Below, piece by piece: positions 27,407 to 35,357 of a stretch of DNA of 48,368 nucleotides. The stretch is from assembly GCA_946538615.1 (NCBI GenBank), contig CAMNGW010000004.1, forward strand, positions 1 to 48,368. Direction: 5' to 3'. The notes beneath the pieces were generated by a model, which worked only from the letters and a program-made list of their open reading frames with translations, had not been told where the DNA came from and did not search any database. The stretch's first letter is position 1. Every line of letters begins with the position of its first letter. The position numbers and the translations under genes were made by a program. The stretch is from an uncultured Clostridia bacterium. GTDB taxonomy: Bacteria > Bacillota > Clostridia > Christensenellales > Aristaeellaceae.

Positions 27407-28816
27407 TCAGACGACGGAGCAGGATACATCCTCCTTTTCCATATTGGGGTACAAAAGAAGCAGATACTTCTTCTTCAGTTCATTGCGGTTTTTGCACCCG
27501 GTTTTCTGAAGCACGTTGCGCACGTGGAACTTGACTGTGTTCTCTGAGATAAACAGGGCTTCAGCAATCTCTCCATTGGTATGGTTCGAAATGATCATCT
27601 GGAACACATCTCTTTCACGGTCAGAGAGATCGTTGTGCTGGCAGAAAGTGATGAAGATTTCCTTTTCACTGCGCTGCTGGGCGGGTTCAGGCTCGTAGAG
27701 GCGCTGATACACAGCGAAAAGGAGGAAGACGGAGAGGAAAAACAGGACAACGCTGAGCAGGATCAGCGCTATTCTGCTGCCTGTGAGCAGGATACACAGA
27801 CTCGTGCCCCACGCATCCCCCAGACGGCCTATGACCAGGCCAAAGGGAGCGAGGGACGGGATGTGAACCTCTCTGGCCAGGTCCAGGAAAAGAATCACGC
27901 GAAAAACAGAGAAAAAGCCATAGAAAATGTAATCCAGCCCCCAGAAGAATGTACGTGAGACAGGTTCTCCGACAAGGCCCAGCATAAGGAAAGGAATGAT
28001 AAGGGCACCGATGGTACAGAGCATGCCGTTGCGCCGGCTTTTGTCGCAGATAAAGCCCGCGGCGATAAGCCCTATGGCATAGGGAAGGCGCGTCAGTTCC
28101 GGGATGAGCCCTGCTTCTATATCTGCGGCCGGAAATCCGAAGCCCAGGTTTTTTACAAGCGAAATCAGAAAGACGGCAATACAGGCAAGTATGACCGTCC
28201 CGCTTTTCATGGAAGTGCTTTTTGCTGAAACAGAATGGTCCTCTTCTGCAGGCTGGAAAAAATGCATGTGCGAGGTCAGACAGGCAAGTGCACAGGCAAG
28301 GGGAAGATAAAGAAGAAGGACTGCTTTGCTGTGTAAAAAATGTCCATGTCCAATCAGTGCAAGAAGCCCTGTGGCAACTGTAGCTGTGGCATAACCACCG
28401 CCAAAAACAAACCCGGCATGACCCTGATCGGAATGCGCACTGATTTCAGACAAATAACAGCCCGCCATAACGCCGCACAGGAAGTTCATAACCAGTCCGA
28501 AAAAAACGACACCGGCAGCTGAGTGCGTGACGAGAACAGGAACAGTAAAAGCAGCAAACAGACATATGGTACAGAAAAAAACAGTTTTCAGCTGGGGAGC
28601 ATTTTTCCTGTGCAGGAAAAAAGAGACAAGGCCCGTGCCGGCTCCCTGGCAGAAATAACCCGCAACCATACTGATCCAGTCGGATACCAGGGCACCTGTG
28701 AGAAGCACAAGATGATTCAGCCATGAGAGGTAGACGGAAGATGTCAGAGCAAAACATAAGCCGACCCAGAGCATAGTCAGTGCGTTTGGCGATTTCAGCC
28801 ACCTCAGTATTTTCAT
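27407..28816 (-). CDS. MFS-like 12-TM protein fused to a LuxR DNA-binding domain
   Basis: The 469-residue product has about twelve hydrophobic segments arranged like a major-facilitator transporter (residues about 10-375). A C-terminal LuxR helix-turn-helix follows (about 390-458) with LSDRERDVFQMIISNHTNGE and IAEALFISENTVKFHVRNV. This architecture is known from anaerobes, where a membrane transporter-like domain probably senses a small molecule and the tethered HTH regulates nearby genes. ATG at 28816 is chosen because AAGGAG precedes it at 11 nt; a GTG at 28828 lies too close to that site. A strong promoter is upstream. It sits next to the megaprotein locus, transcribed towards it, so it is a candidate regulator of that locus or of its own target. 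Ligand unknown. Confidence 0.88.
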   Translation of the reverse strand: MKILRWLKSPNALTMLWVGLCFALTSSVYLSWLNHLVLLTGALVSDWISMVAGYFCQGAGTGLVSFFLHRKNAPQLKTVFFCTICLFAAFTVPVLVTHSAAGVVFFGLVMNFLCGVMAGCYLSEISAHSDQGHAGFVFGGGYATATVATGLLALIGHGHFLHSKAVLLLYLPLACALACLTSHMHFFQPAEEDHSVSAKSTSMKSGTVILACIAVFLISLVKNLGFGFPAADIEAGLIPELTRLPYAIGLIAAGFICDKSRRNGMLCTIGALIIPFLMLGLVGEPVSRTFFWGLDYIFYGFFSVFRVILFLDLAREVHIPSLAPFGLVIGRLGDAWGTSLCILLTGSRIALILLSVVLFFLSVFLLFAVYQRLYEPEPAQQRSEKEIFITFCQHNDLSDRERDVFQMIISNHTNGEIAEALFISENTVKFHVRNVLQKTGCKNRNELKKKYLLLLYPNMEKEDVSCSVV

Positions 28817-28843
28817 GGAACGTTTCACTCCTTCTATATAAGG

Positions 28844-28872
28844 ATTATAACAGACAGAAAGAAGTTACTCAA
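28844..28872 (-). promoter_or_regulatory. Promoter of the MFS-LuxR gene
   Basis: On the minus strand TTGAGT (28872-28867) and TATAAT (28849-28844) are separated by exactly 17 nt. It lies about 28 bp before the chosen ATG and just ahead of AAGGAG. Confidence 0.75.
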
Positions 28873-28945
28873 ATCCAGAAAAAGTAACCAGACTTAAAAA
28901 AATGAGGAAACATCCATGGGGTACGCATGGCACGTGCAAAACAGC

Positions 28946-28974
28946 AAAGGGGCGTCTGTGAAAGACGTCCCTTT
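28946..28974 (-). terminator. Hairpin terminator after the HlyIII gene
   Basis: Arms 28946-28957 and 28963-28974 form a 12-bp stem with one imperfect pair. The minus strand continues into GCTGTTTT; the plus strand reaches six Ts seven bases later. Position downstream of the minus-strand HlyIII gene makes it that gene's likely terminator. Confidence 0.55.
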
Positions 28975-29007
28975 ACAGTCTTTTTTACCGTTGGGCAGCT
29001 GTTCTGT

Positions 29008-29685
29008 TCAGATTACATAGCAATAGATTGACAGAAAATGAAGTACGGTGCCCGCGAGGCAGAAGAGATGGAAGATAAAATGGAAGTGCTTTTTCTTGGA
29101 TCCAATGGCGTAGAGGACCGCGCCTACGGTATAGGCTATGCCGCCGTAGAGAAGGTAGGAAATGCCTTCTGGAGGCAAAAGCTCCTGCATGGGGCGGTAG
29201 GCGAGGACAATCATCCATCCCATGAGCAGATAGCATGCCACAGAGATCTTGGAGAATTTCTTCAGGTTGATCGAGTTAAAGACAACGCCTGTGACAGCGA
29301 CTGCCCAAATGACCCCGAAAATGATCCAGGCCAGAAGAGGATAGGAGGGGCGCAGGGTGACAAGTGTATAGGGGGTATAGGTGCCGGCAATGAGCAGGAA
29401 AATTGTGCAGTGATCAAAGACACGGAACACACGTTTGGCTTTATTGACTTTAAGTGCGTGGTACAGACAGCTCATGATGTAAAGCAGAAAGGTCGTAAAA
29501 CCATAAACAGAAGCCGAAACTATGCGCCATGGGTCACCGGTATGAGCCGCCTTGACGATGGAAAGGACAATGACAACGATCCCAAAAATGGCACCGATAC
29601 CGTGTGATATGGAATTCATCAGTTCTTCAGCGAGAGAGTACGTAGGTATGGCAACACGGTGTTTTTTTTCTTCTTCAGTGTACAT
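29008..29685 (-). CDS. trhA: Hemolysin III / PAQR-family membrane protein
   Basis: A 225-residue integral membrane protein with seven hydrophobic segments and the family's conserved polar residues: NSISHGIGAIFG near the N-terminus, CLYHAL, FDHCTIFLLIAGTYTP, and HFIFHLFCLAGTVLHF at the C-terminus. The His/Asp/Ser set probably binds a metal within the membrane, as in PAQR proteins. Bacterial members (YqfA/TrhA, HlyIII) are linked to membrane-energy or lipid homeostasis, and the hemolysin name does not imply toxin function here. AAGGAG lies 11 nt before the ATG and a good promoter is upstream. It appears monocistronic, flanked by its own terminator. Confidence 0.92.
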   Translation of the reverse strand: MYTEEEKKHRVAIPTYSLAEELMNSISHGIGAIFGIVVIVLSIVKAAHTGDPWRIVSASVYGFTTFLLYIMSCLYHALKVNKAKRVFRVFDHCTIFLLIAGTYTPYTLVTLRPSYPLLAWIIFGVIWAVAVTGVVFNSINLKKFSKISVACYLLMGWMIVLAYRPMQELLPPEGISYLLYGGIAYTVGAVLYAIGSKKKHFHFIFHLFCLAGTVLHFLSIYCYVI

Positions 29686-29786
29686 GAAAAGGTCTTCTCC
29701 TTGCTTTCTTGGAAAATGGGGAAATGAAGGAAAGAAGTCTTTTGCACGGCAATTGGCAGCGTGGACTTTTCTGGTTCCCCCGTGAA

Positions 29787-29814
29787 ATTATACATAGATA
29801 GGGAAGGTTTGCAA
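29787..29814 (-). promoter_or_regulatory. Promoter of the HlyIII gene
   Basis: On the minus strand TTGCAA (29814-29809) and TATAAT (29792-29787) are 16 nt apart. TG directly precedes TATAAT. The start codon lies about 100 bp downstream. Confidence 0.7.
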
Positions 29815-30074
29815 ACCGGCAGGGAAAAATACGCTTTCAGGCAGTCAGAGAGGAAAGCATTCTGCTGCGGACAGTACCGGACAGGACGGCTGCTGGAGCA
29901 TTAAACAGGATACACGGTACATTATTCACCGGTAGGAACCCGGCCCGGGAAAGCAGGCGGGGACTACCGATGGATGCGCAGGGAGGTCAGGAACTGATGG
30001 GAGGAATCAGTCCTTGCCAAGCAGAGATTTGACCGGGGAGCTGGGTTTCCTTAAGAGAAAAGGCACAAATCCAG
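29815..30074. other. Intergenic stretch, nothing recognised
   Basis: Between the HlyIII promoter and the araD terminator there is no convincing ORF, RNA gene or long repeat. Only a weak local inverted repeat (CTGAT/AATCAG near 29995-30010) is visible. Confidence 0.5.
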
Positions 30075-30098
30075 AAAAGGCAGCCGAAGCTGCCTTTT
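30075..30098 (-). terminator. Terminator after araD
   Basis: AAAAGGCAGC and GCTGCCTTTT form a 10-bp stem around CGAA, with a T-run on either strand. It lies 20 bp after the araD stop codon. Confidence 0.85.
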
Positions 30099-30117
30099 CA
30101 CTGTCCGTTTCAGGGGA

Positions 30118-30813
30118 TCATTTCTGACCATAGTATGCATTCGGACCATGTTTGCGGAGATAATGCTTATCAAGGACGTGCTTGGGTGCAGGCGGTGTGG
30201 CCGGGTCAATGGTTATAGTATACAGCGCCATTTTGGCGACCTCTTCAAGAACGACTGCATGGTACACAGCCTGAGCAGCGTCTTTGCCCCAGGTAAACGG
30301 TCCGTGGTTATGGCAAATGACGCCAGGTACGGCAACAGGATCCAGGCCGCGTTCATGGAAGGTCTCGATAATGACTTTGCCGGTGTTTTTTTCGTAATCT
30401 TCATCAATTTCTTCGGGTGTGAGGGAGCGGGCACAGGGTACAGGGCCATAGAAGTAATCGGCATGTGTTGTGCCGTAGCAGGGAATATCGTGCCCAGCCT
30501 GGGCCCATCCGACAGCGTGCGGACTGTGGGTGTGGACAATGCCTCCGATGGTGGGGAAGGCACGGTAAAGTTCAACGTGGGTCTTTGTGTCAGAGGATGG
30601 ATTCAGGTCACCTTCCACAATATGGTTCTCCAGGTCAACAATGACAAGCTTTTCGGGGGTAAGTTCCTCATATTCCACTCCGGAAGGTTTGATGACGACA
30701 AGACCGGTATCCCTGTCAATCGCAGAGACGTTGCCCCAGGTATAAGTAACAAGATTGCGCCGGGGGAGTTCCATATTGGCTTCCCAGACGGCTTTGCGGA
30801 GCTGTTCTAACAT
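30118..30813 (-). CDS. araD: L-ribulose-5-phosphate 4-epimerase
   Basis: The 231-residue product matches AraD end to end. It interconverts L-ribulose 5-phosphate and D-xylulose 5-phosphate, feeding L-arabinose (or ascorbate-type) carbon into the pentose phosphate pathway. Visible family residues include LPRRNLVTYTWGNVS (substrate phosphate region), NPSSDTKTH with Asp75, THSPHA with zinc ligands His94 and His96, and CHNHGPF with the third zinc His. ATG at 30813 is preferred over an upstream TTG because GGAGG is well spaced to it and the N-terminus MLEQLRKAVWEANMELP matches the family. It is divergent from a GH95 gene across 137 bp. The araA and araB partners are not in the window. Confidence 0.96.
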   Translation of the reverse strand: MLEQLRKAVWEANMELPRRNLVTYTWGNVSAIDRDTGLVVIKPSGVEYEELTPEKLVIVDLENHIVEGDLNPSSDTKTHVELYRAFPTIGGIVHTHSPHAVGWAQAGHDIPCYGTTHADYFYGPVPCARSLTPEEIDEDYEKNTGKVIIETFHERGLDPVAVPGVICHNHGPFTWGKDAAQAVYHAVVLEEVAKMALYTITIDPATPPAPKHVLDKHYLRKHGPNAYYGQK

Positions 30814-30846
30814 TGGCTTCAATCCTCCAAATCATAGTGTACCTGT

Positions 30847-30874
30847 ATTGTAATATTTTTTTTGCAGTATGCAA
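30847..30874 (-). promoter_or_regulatory. araD promoter
   Basis: On the minus strand TTGCAT (30874-30869) and TACAAT (30852-30847) are 16 nt apart. The spacer holds a run of eight As. It is back to back with the GH95 promoter, so the two could share regulation. Confidence 0.6.
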
Positions 30875-30889
30875 GCTTTTGGCGCTTCT

Positions 30890-30918
30890 TTGGAATACTT
30901 CAGGACCTGTGGTAAAAT
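30890..30918 (+). promoter_or_regulatory. GH95 gene promoter
   Basis: TTGGAA (30890-30895) and TAAAAT (30913-30918) are 17 nt apart, about 32 bp before the start codon. Confidence 0.65.
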
Positions 30919-30950
30919 GCAGACAGACTATCCGGAAAGAAGAGATCCAT

Positions 30951-33269
30951 ATGAAGATGATTTACCGTCAGCCTGCATGGTGCTGGGGAGAAGGCTTTCC
31001 TCTGGGCAATGGAAGACTTGGCGCTGTGGTCTATCACGACCGCAGGGAAAACGGCATGGTCCTTGCCCTCAATGAAGATACATTGTGGACAGGGTACCCC
31101 AAAAAAGAGACCTTTCCCTGGAGCCAGGACGAGATCAGGCGGGCCGGGGAGATGACCGGGGAAGGAAAATACCAGGAGGCCGAGGTGCTTCTTGAAGAAA
31201 AGAGCATGCGCGCCGGGGACGTTGAGATGTACACGGTACCCGGCAATGTGGTCCTCCGGTTCATGGAGGCATGGAGGCCGGAAGCATACAGCCGTGTCCT
31301 GGACCTGGAAACAGCTCATGCTGAGGAGACATATGTTCTGCAGGGCAGAAAAGTGCACACAGAGACTTTTGTCTCAGCACCTGCTCAGCTCCTGGTTTTT
31401 ACCCTGGAAGCCGATTCTCCTTTGAGCATGGTCATCAGTGGGGGTGGAGGATGGCTGGGAGGGTTCCGGTACGAGGAAAACGGTTTCATGCTCACGGGCC
31501 AGCTGCCGGGCTGCTGTGGGACGACGGTCGGCATGACAGGGGACAATGAAGCTCTGTATGTCAGCCGGGAACCGGAGAAAAAGGGGATGCGCTATGCGAT
31601 AGCCGGCCGTGTCGCAGCACAGGGAGGGAGCCGCGAGGTCTGCGAGGACTGCCTCATTCTCAGGAACATACGCAGCCTGGTGCTGTACGTGGATGTCCGG
31701 ACCAGCTTCAATGGCTTCCAGAAGCACCCTTACCTGGAGGGCGCCGATATAGAAGCAAGGCTGGCTGAGGATTTTTCTCATGCAGGAGCCCCTGAAGTCA
31801 TGAAGCAGGAGCATGTGGCAGATTACAGACAGTATTTTTCAAGAGTCTCATTCTCCCTTGGCGAAAGTGGGAGGGAAGATATGGACCTGGCGGAACGGCT
31901 TGCCCGGTTCGCTGTGGACCAGGATGATGTGGGATTGACACCGCTGCTTTTTGACTATGGACGCTATCTTCTGATATCTTCTTCACGGCCCGGGACGCAG
32001 GCGGCTAATCTGCAGGGGATCTGGAACGCAGATAAGCGCCCGGCATGGTACAGTGATTATACAGTGAATATCAACACAGAAATGAATTACTGGCTTGCTG
32101 GCCCCTGCAATCTCAGAGAGATGGAGGAGCCGCTGTTCATTTTGTGCGAAGACCTCATGCAGGCCGGGAAACGTGTCGCCCGCGAGATGTTTGGTGCACA
32201 GGGCTCAGCCTGTTTCCACAATACGGACCTGTGGCGCAAGACAGGACCGGCCAATGGACGTGTCGTATGGGCTTTCTGGCCCTTCGGGGAAGCGTGGCTG
32301 TGCCGGAACCTGTATGATTCAGCCATGTTTACCGGCAAGCAGGAAGATCTCAGGCGCGTTCTTCCCATACTCAGAGAAAATGTCAGGTTCTGTATGGGCA
32401 GGCTCTGTGAAAATGACAGTATGGCGCTGTATATGCCTGCGACTTCTCCGGAAAACTGTTTCCTTGATGAGAGCGGGAACCGGGTATCGCTGGCCAAGTG
32501 GACTGAGAACACACTTGCTGTTGTGCGCAATCTTTTACGTGATTATGTGGAAGGGTGCGAGAAACTTCATGAGGAGGATGAAGTCTGCCGGGAGGCCAGA
32601 AAGCACCTGGCTGGCATGAGGCCGCCCCAGCTGACAGAGGACGAGCGGATCATGGAATGGAACGAATGTTTTAAGGAAAATGAGGTCCACCACCGCCACC
32701 TCTCCCACCTCTATTCGCTCCATCCGGGGCGTGACCTGGCGATGTATGGTGATGAATGCCTGCATGCAGCCCGAAACGTCCTTGAGATACGCGGAGATGA
32801 TGGCAGCGGGTGGAGCATGGCATGGAAAATTCTGATGTGGGCAAGACTGGGCGACGGGGAACGGGCTTACAGCCTTTCGAAAAAGCTTTTTCATGTCGTT
32901 GATCCTGCCCAGCCCGCCTCGGTGCTTGGCGGGGGAATCTATCCCAATCTTCTGTGTGCCCATCCGCCCTTTCAGATTGATGGCAATTTCGGGTACACGG
33001 CCGGTATCGCAGAGATGCTTTTACAGAGTCATGGAAAAGAGATTGCGGTCCTTCCGGCTGTCCCCGGGGCATGGAAAACAGGGGATGTTACAGGGCTGAG
33101 AGCAAGAGGCGGGATTCTGGTAAGCATTCACTGGGCAAATGGCACGGCTGAAGCAGAACTCAGAAGTGATACAGACAGGGAAACAGATGTGCGCATAGGC
33201 TGTGGAAAGGCGGAACACCTCATTCTCAGGGCAGGAAAGCCCGAAAGGATAACAGGGAGGATCCAATGA
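30951..33269 (+). CDS. Glycoside hydrolase family 95 (alpha-L-fucosidase or related)
   Basis: The 772-residue enzyme has the full GH95 layout: an N-terminal beta-sandwich starting PAWCWGEGFPLGNGRLGAVVY with LNEDTLWTGYP, then an (alpha/alpha)6 catalytic barrel and a short C-terminal beta domain. Catalytic-type motifs are NINTEMNYWLA (about residue 372), ATSPENCF with the general-acid Glu (about 500) and FQIDGNFGYTAGIAEMLLQS with the Asp (about 677). GH95 enzymes invert, removing alpha-1,2-L-fucose or alpha-L-galactose from host or plant glycans. No signal peptide is seen, so it acts inside the cell on imported oligosaccharides. ATG at 30951 is preferred because the family N-terminus begins there and a promoter lies between it and the longer upstream frame; the ribosome site (AAGAGA) is weak. 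Specificity cannot be told from sequence. Confidence 0.93.
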   Translation: MKMIYRQPAWCWGEGFPLGNGRLGAVVYHDRRENGMVLALNEDTLWTGYPKKETFPWSQDEIRRAGEMTGEGKYQEAEVLLEEKSMRAGDVEMYTVPGNVVLRFMEAWRPEAYSRVLDLETAHAEETYVLQGRKVHTETFVSAPAQLLVFTLEADSPLSMVISGGGGWLGGFRYEENGFMLTGQLPGCCGTTVGMTGDNEALYVSREPEKKGMRYAIAGRVAAQGGSREVCEDCLILRNIRSLVLYVDVRTSFNGFQKHPYLEGADIEARLAEDFSHAGAPEVMKQEHVADYRQYFSRVSFSLGESGREDMDLAERLARFAVDQDDVGLTPLLFDYGRYLLISSSRPGTQAANLQGIWNADKRPAWYSDYTVNINTEMNYWLAGPCNLREMEEPLFILCEDLMQAGKRVAREMFGAQGSACFHNTDLWRKTGPANGRVVWAFWPFGEAWLCRNLYDSAMFTGKQEDLRRVLPILRENVRFCMGRLCENDSMALYMPATSPENCFLDESGNRVSLAKWTENTLAVVRNLLRDYVEGCEKLHEEDEVCREARKHLAGMRPPQLTEDERIMEWNECFKENEVHHRHLSHLYSLHPGRDLAMYGDECLHAARNVLEIRGDDGSGWSMAWKILMWARLGDGERAYSLSKKLFHVVDPAQPASVLGGGIYPNLLCAHPPFQIDGNFGYTAGIAEMLLQSHGKEIAVLPAVPGAWKTGDVTGLRARGGILVSIHWANGTAEAELRSDTDRETDVRIGCGKAEHLILRAGKPERITGRIQ

Positions 33270-33270
33270 T

Positions 33271-33299
33271 AAGTGCCCCGGAGCAACTCCGGGGCACTT
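33271..33299. terminator. Shared terminator between convergent GH95 and aldo/keto reductase genes
   Basis: A perfect 13-bp stem (33271-33283 with 33287-33299) surrounds CAA. It starts one base after the GH95 stop and ends five bases from the reductase stop, so it can serve both strands. Confidence 0.8.
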
Positions 33300-33304
33300 A
33301 ATAA

Positions 33305-34285
33305 CTATATGAGGCGTTCAATATCTTTCGACATGCGCTGCATGTCTTCGTCTCCGATATGGATAGACAGCGCTTTCACATTCTCTTCGACCTGTTCGGG
33401 CTTTCTGGCGCCTACAAGGATATGGAGAGGGAAAGAACGGGAAGCAAGATAGGCGAGGGCAAGGTTCCCGGGTGTGCATCCGTATTTCAGGGTAAGGTCC
33501 TTCCAAGCGTCGAGGAGCGTGAGGGCCTGCTGCCGTTTTTCTTTTTGAAACCAGGGATTGGAACGTCGGGTGTCCCCTTCCGGATACACGGTATCCATAC
33601 GGACCTTTCCGGTGAGCAGGCCCTGTTCAAGAGGAGAGTATGCCTGCAGGGAGACGCCGAGCTCACGGCAGACCGGGAGCAGGTCGGTTTCCACGCGCCG
33701 TGTGAGAATGGAGTACTTTTCCTGGATCACATCCAGTCCACCAAGTTTCACATACGCACGGACGATGTCAGGCGTCACATTGCTTGCACCGATGGCACGG
33801 ATCTTTCCCTGCGCTTTGAGGGTGAGAAAAGCGTCAAGGGTTTCTTCAAGGGGATACAGGGACAGATCAGGAGACTGCCAATGGGTATAGAGCACGTCGA
33901 TATAATCTGTGCGCAGGCGTTTCAGACTGCCTTCCACATCCTCAATGATGGAGGCTTTGGAAAGGTCGCGGTAGACTTGTGTGCCATCGACCATTTTGTG
34001 CGGGACCGGCGTGGCATGCCTCCACTGGAGGGCACACTTTGTGGAGAGGATGACGCGGCTGCGTATGCCGGCAAGGGCGCGCCCCACCACTTCTTCACTG
34101 TGATACAGGCCGTAGATGGGCGCAGTATCGATCCATACAAGGCCAAGGTCCACAGCGCGGCGGATCGCAGCTATGGATACCTGATCGTCGTTATCTCCCC
34201 ACCAGCTTCCCCCGCCTATAGCCCAGGTGCCAAGGCCCATGGCGGGAACCATGATGCCGCTTTGGCCAATTGGGATGGTTTCCAT
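33305..34285 (-). CDS. Aldo/keto reductase
   Basis: A 326-residue NADPH-dependent oxidoreductase of the (beta/alpha)8 AKR family. The catalytic tetrad is visible: WIDTAPIYG (Asp and Tyr), STKCAL (Lys) and LYTHWQS (His). MGLGTWAIGGGSWWG is typical of the subgroup, and LLTGK and VGARKPEQVEEN cover the late barrel and cofactor region. AAGGAGG precedes the ATG by 8 nt. It ends in TAG immediately before a terminator hairpin, at the length expected for the family. It is the only intact gene in the window ending in TAG, which matters for judging the in-frame TAG codons elsewhere. Substrate unknown; it may reduce a sugar-derived carbonyl given the neighbouring glycan genes. Confidence 0.93.
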   Translation of the reverse strand: METIPIGQSGIMVPAMGLGTWAIGGGSWWGDNDDQVSIAAIRRAVDLGLVWIDTAPIYGLYHSEEVVGRALAGIRSRVILSTKCALQWRHATPVPHKMVDGTQVYRDLSKASIIEDVEGSLKRLRTDYIDVLYTHWQSPDLSLYPLEETLDAFLTLKAQGKIRAIGASNVTPDIVRAYVKLGGLDVIQEKYSILTRRVETDLLPVCRELGVSLQAYSPLEQGLLTGKVRMDTVYPEGDTRRSNPWFQKEKRQQALTLLDAWKDLTLKYGCTPGNLALAYLASRSFPLHILVGARKPEQVEENVKALSIHIGDEDMQRMSKDIERLI

Positions 34286-34340
34286 TACAAGCGCCTCCTT
34301 CTGCGATATGTTTCGAAAAGCGACCCCAGAGGCCCGCTTT

Positions 34341-34652
34341 TCAGGGAAGGTCCCAGATCGTCATCTGACTGTGATCCGGAGAACCCTCAGTTCCCCGGGG
34401 CCTGACATGGCGCCTGGGCGTTTTGTTTTCCGGATTGGCTATTGCTTCTTTTTCCTTGCGGAGAATTTCATCAGCAAGGGACACTACCGTGAGGACAGCA
34501 CTGGCCTGAATGGATGAATGGGTGGCACTGGCTGTTTCACGCAGGACCTGGTTTGCTTTTTCCTCAAGTTCGTGGATATACTCATCTGTGTCCGTTGAAT
34601 AAAAAGAATAGGGACGGTGAGCAATATAGATCGTTACGCGGCGCTTTTCCAA
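34341..34652 (-). CDS. zapA: ZapA-like cell-division protein
   Basis: The 103-residue product starts MEKRRVTIYIAHRPYSFYS and continues DTDEYIHELEEKANQVLRE. A helix then carries SAVLTVVSLADEILRKEKE, as in ZapA, which binds FtsZ and helps bundle protofilaments at the Z-ring. The C-terminal 30 residues are polar and probably disordered. TTG at 34652 is preferred because AGAGG lies 7 nt before it and the family start matches. An in-frame ATG at 34670 would add six residues with no good ribosome site. It follows the zinc-ribbon gene by 49 bp on the same strand. Confidence 0.75.
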   Translation of the reverse strand: MEKRRVTIYIAHRPYSFYSTDTDEYIHELEEKANQVLRETASATHSSIQASAVLTVVSLADEILRKEKEAIANPENKTPRRHVRPRGTEGSPDHSQMTIWDLP

Positions 34653-34701
34653 GTCGCAGCCTCTTTTCATGAAATTTACTGATCATCCCCTGAGGGGACG
34701 G

Positions 34702-35115
34702 TTAAGCTTTATGTGTTACAGAACTGAGCTTCAGGTCCGCAGCTTCACACGCACTGCACCCGCCTGCCCTTCCGGAAGTGATCTGCGCCAGGGATGCTTT
34801 GAAAGCGTTCCCACAAGCGCACTACTGAAGAAGATAAAGCGGACTGCGGGAACGGGATTCGCCGGTAGCATGCATAACGGTAACTTTTCCGTAAGATGTA
34901 CCGACAGGATCTTTTGTTCTTCGTATCTGTGCCAGCGTGTCCATACACTGCACGCAGCATCCGGTGTTCCCGCGGAGCAGGGCGGAACCCGGGACATATA
35001 CGGTATTCCCGCAGCGGCACCTGCATTCCCAGACAGGGCTGTTGGAAACCTTGCGTTCCGTCTTTCCGGTGACAGTCAGCCAGCGGAATACCTGACCAGT
35101 GAGCTCCTGGGCCAT
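34702..35115 (-). pseudogene. Duplicated zinc-ribbon protein interrupted by an in-frame TAG
   Basis: The frame holds two tandem copies of one ~50-residue zinc-ribbon motif. Copy 1 reads TGQVFRWLTVTGK, then WECRCRCGNTVYVPGSALL, then CCVQCMD. Copy 2 reads GTSYGKVTVMHA, then SPLYLLQ, a TAG codon (34822-34824), then CACGNAFKASLAQI and GCSACE, ending at TAA (34702-34704). The TAG falls inside copy 2, one residue before its CxCGN core, and the frame is otherwise unbroken. Without readthrough the product loses its second ribbon. Relatives with one such motif occur widely in Firmicutes and phages, with probable nucleic-acid or protein binding. ATG at 35115 is chosen because AGGGG lies 7 nt upstream. 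Copy 2 also lacks the first Cys of the CxCxC pattern, which could mean decay. Confidence 0.75.
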
Positions 35116-35357
35116 AAAGATCCCCTTTCGCAAAAATATCTTCTTATACTTCTACAAGTAAAGACGTTTTCCTGCATGAAGAAGATTTGTTCTTCTGACT
35201 CCAGCAGGTACTTCAAAAGAACAAGACAAGCAGGGCCCGGGTAGAGTACAATAGACTATGCAACAGTTCACAGCATGATAAGATGGAACAGGAAAAGAAT
35301 GGCAGTGGCGGTCAGACAAAGGGATGAGCGGAGGCTGCGCCATGGAGGAGGAAAATT

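Noticed and set aside
33359..34405. 348-residue plus-strand frame opposite the aldo/keto reductase
   Set aside because: It is a shadow of a clearly recognised gene; composition is not protein-like and no ribosome site precedes it.
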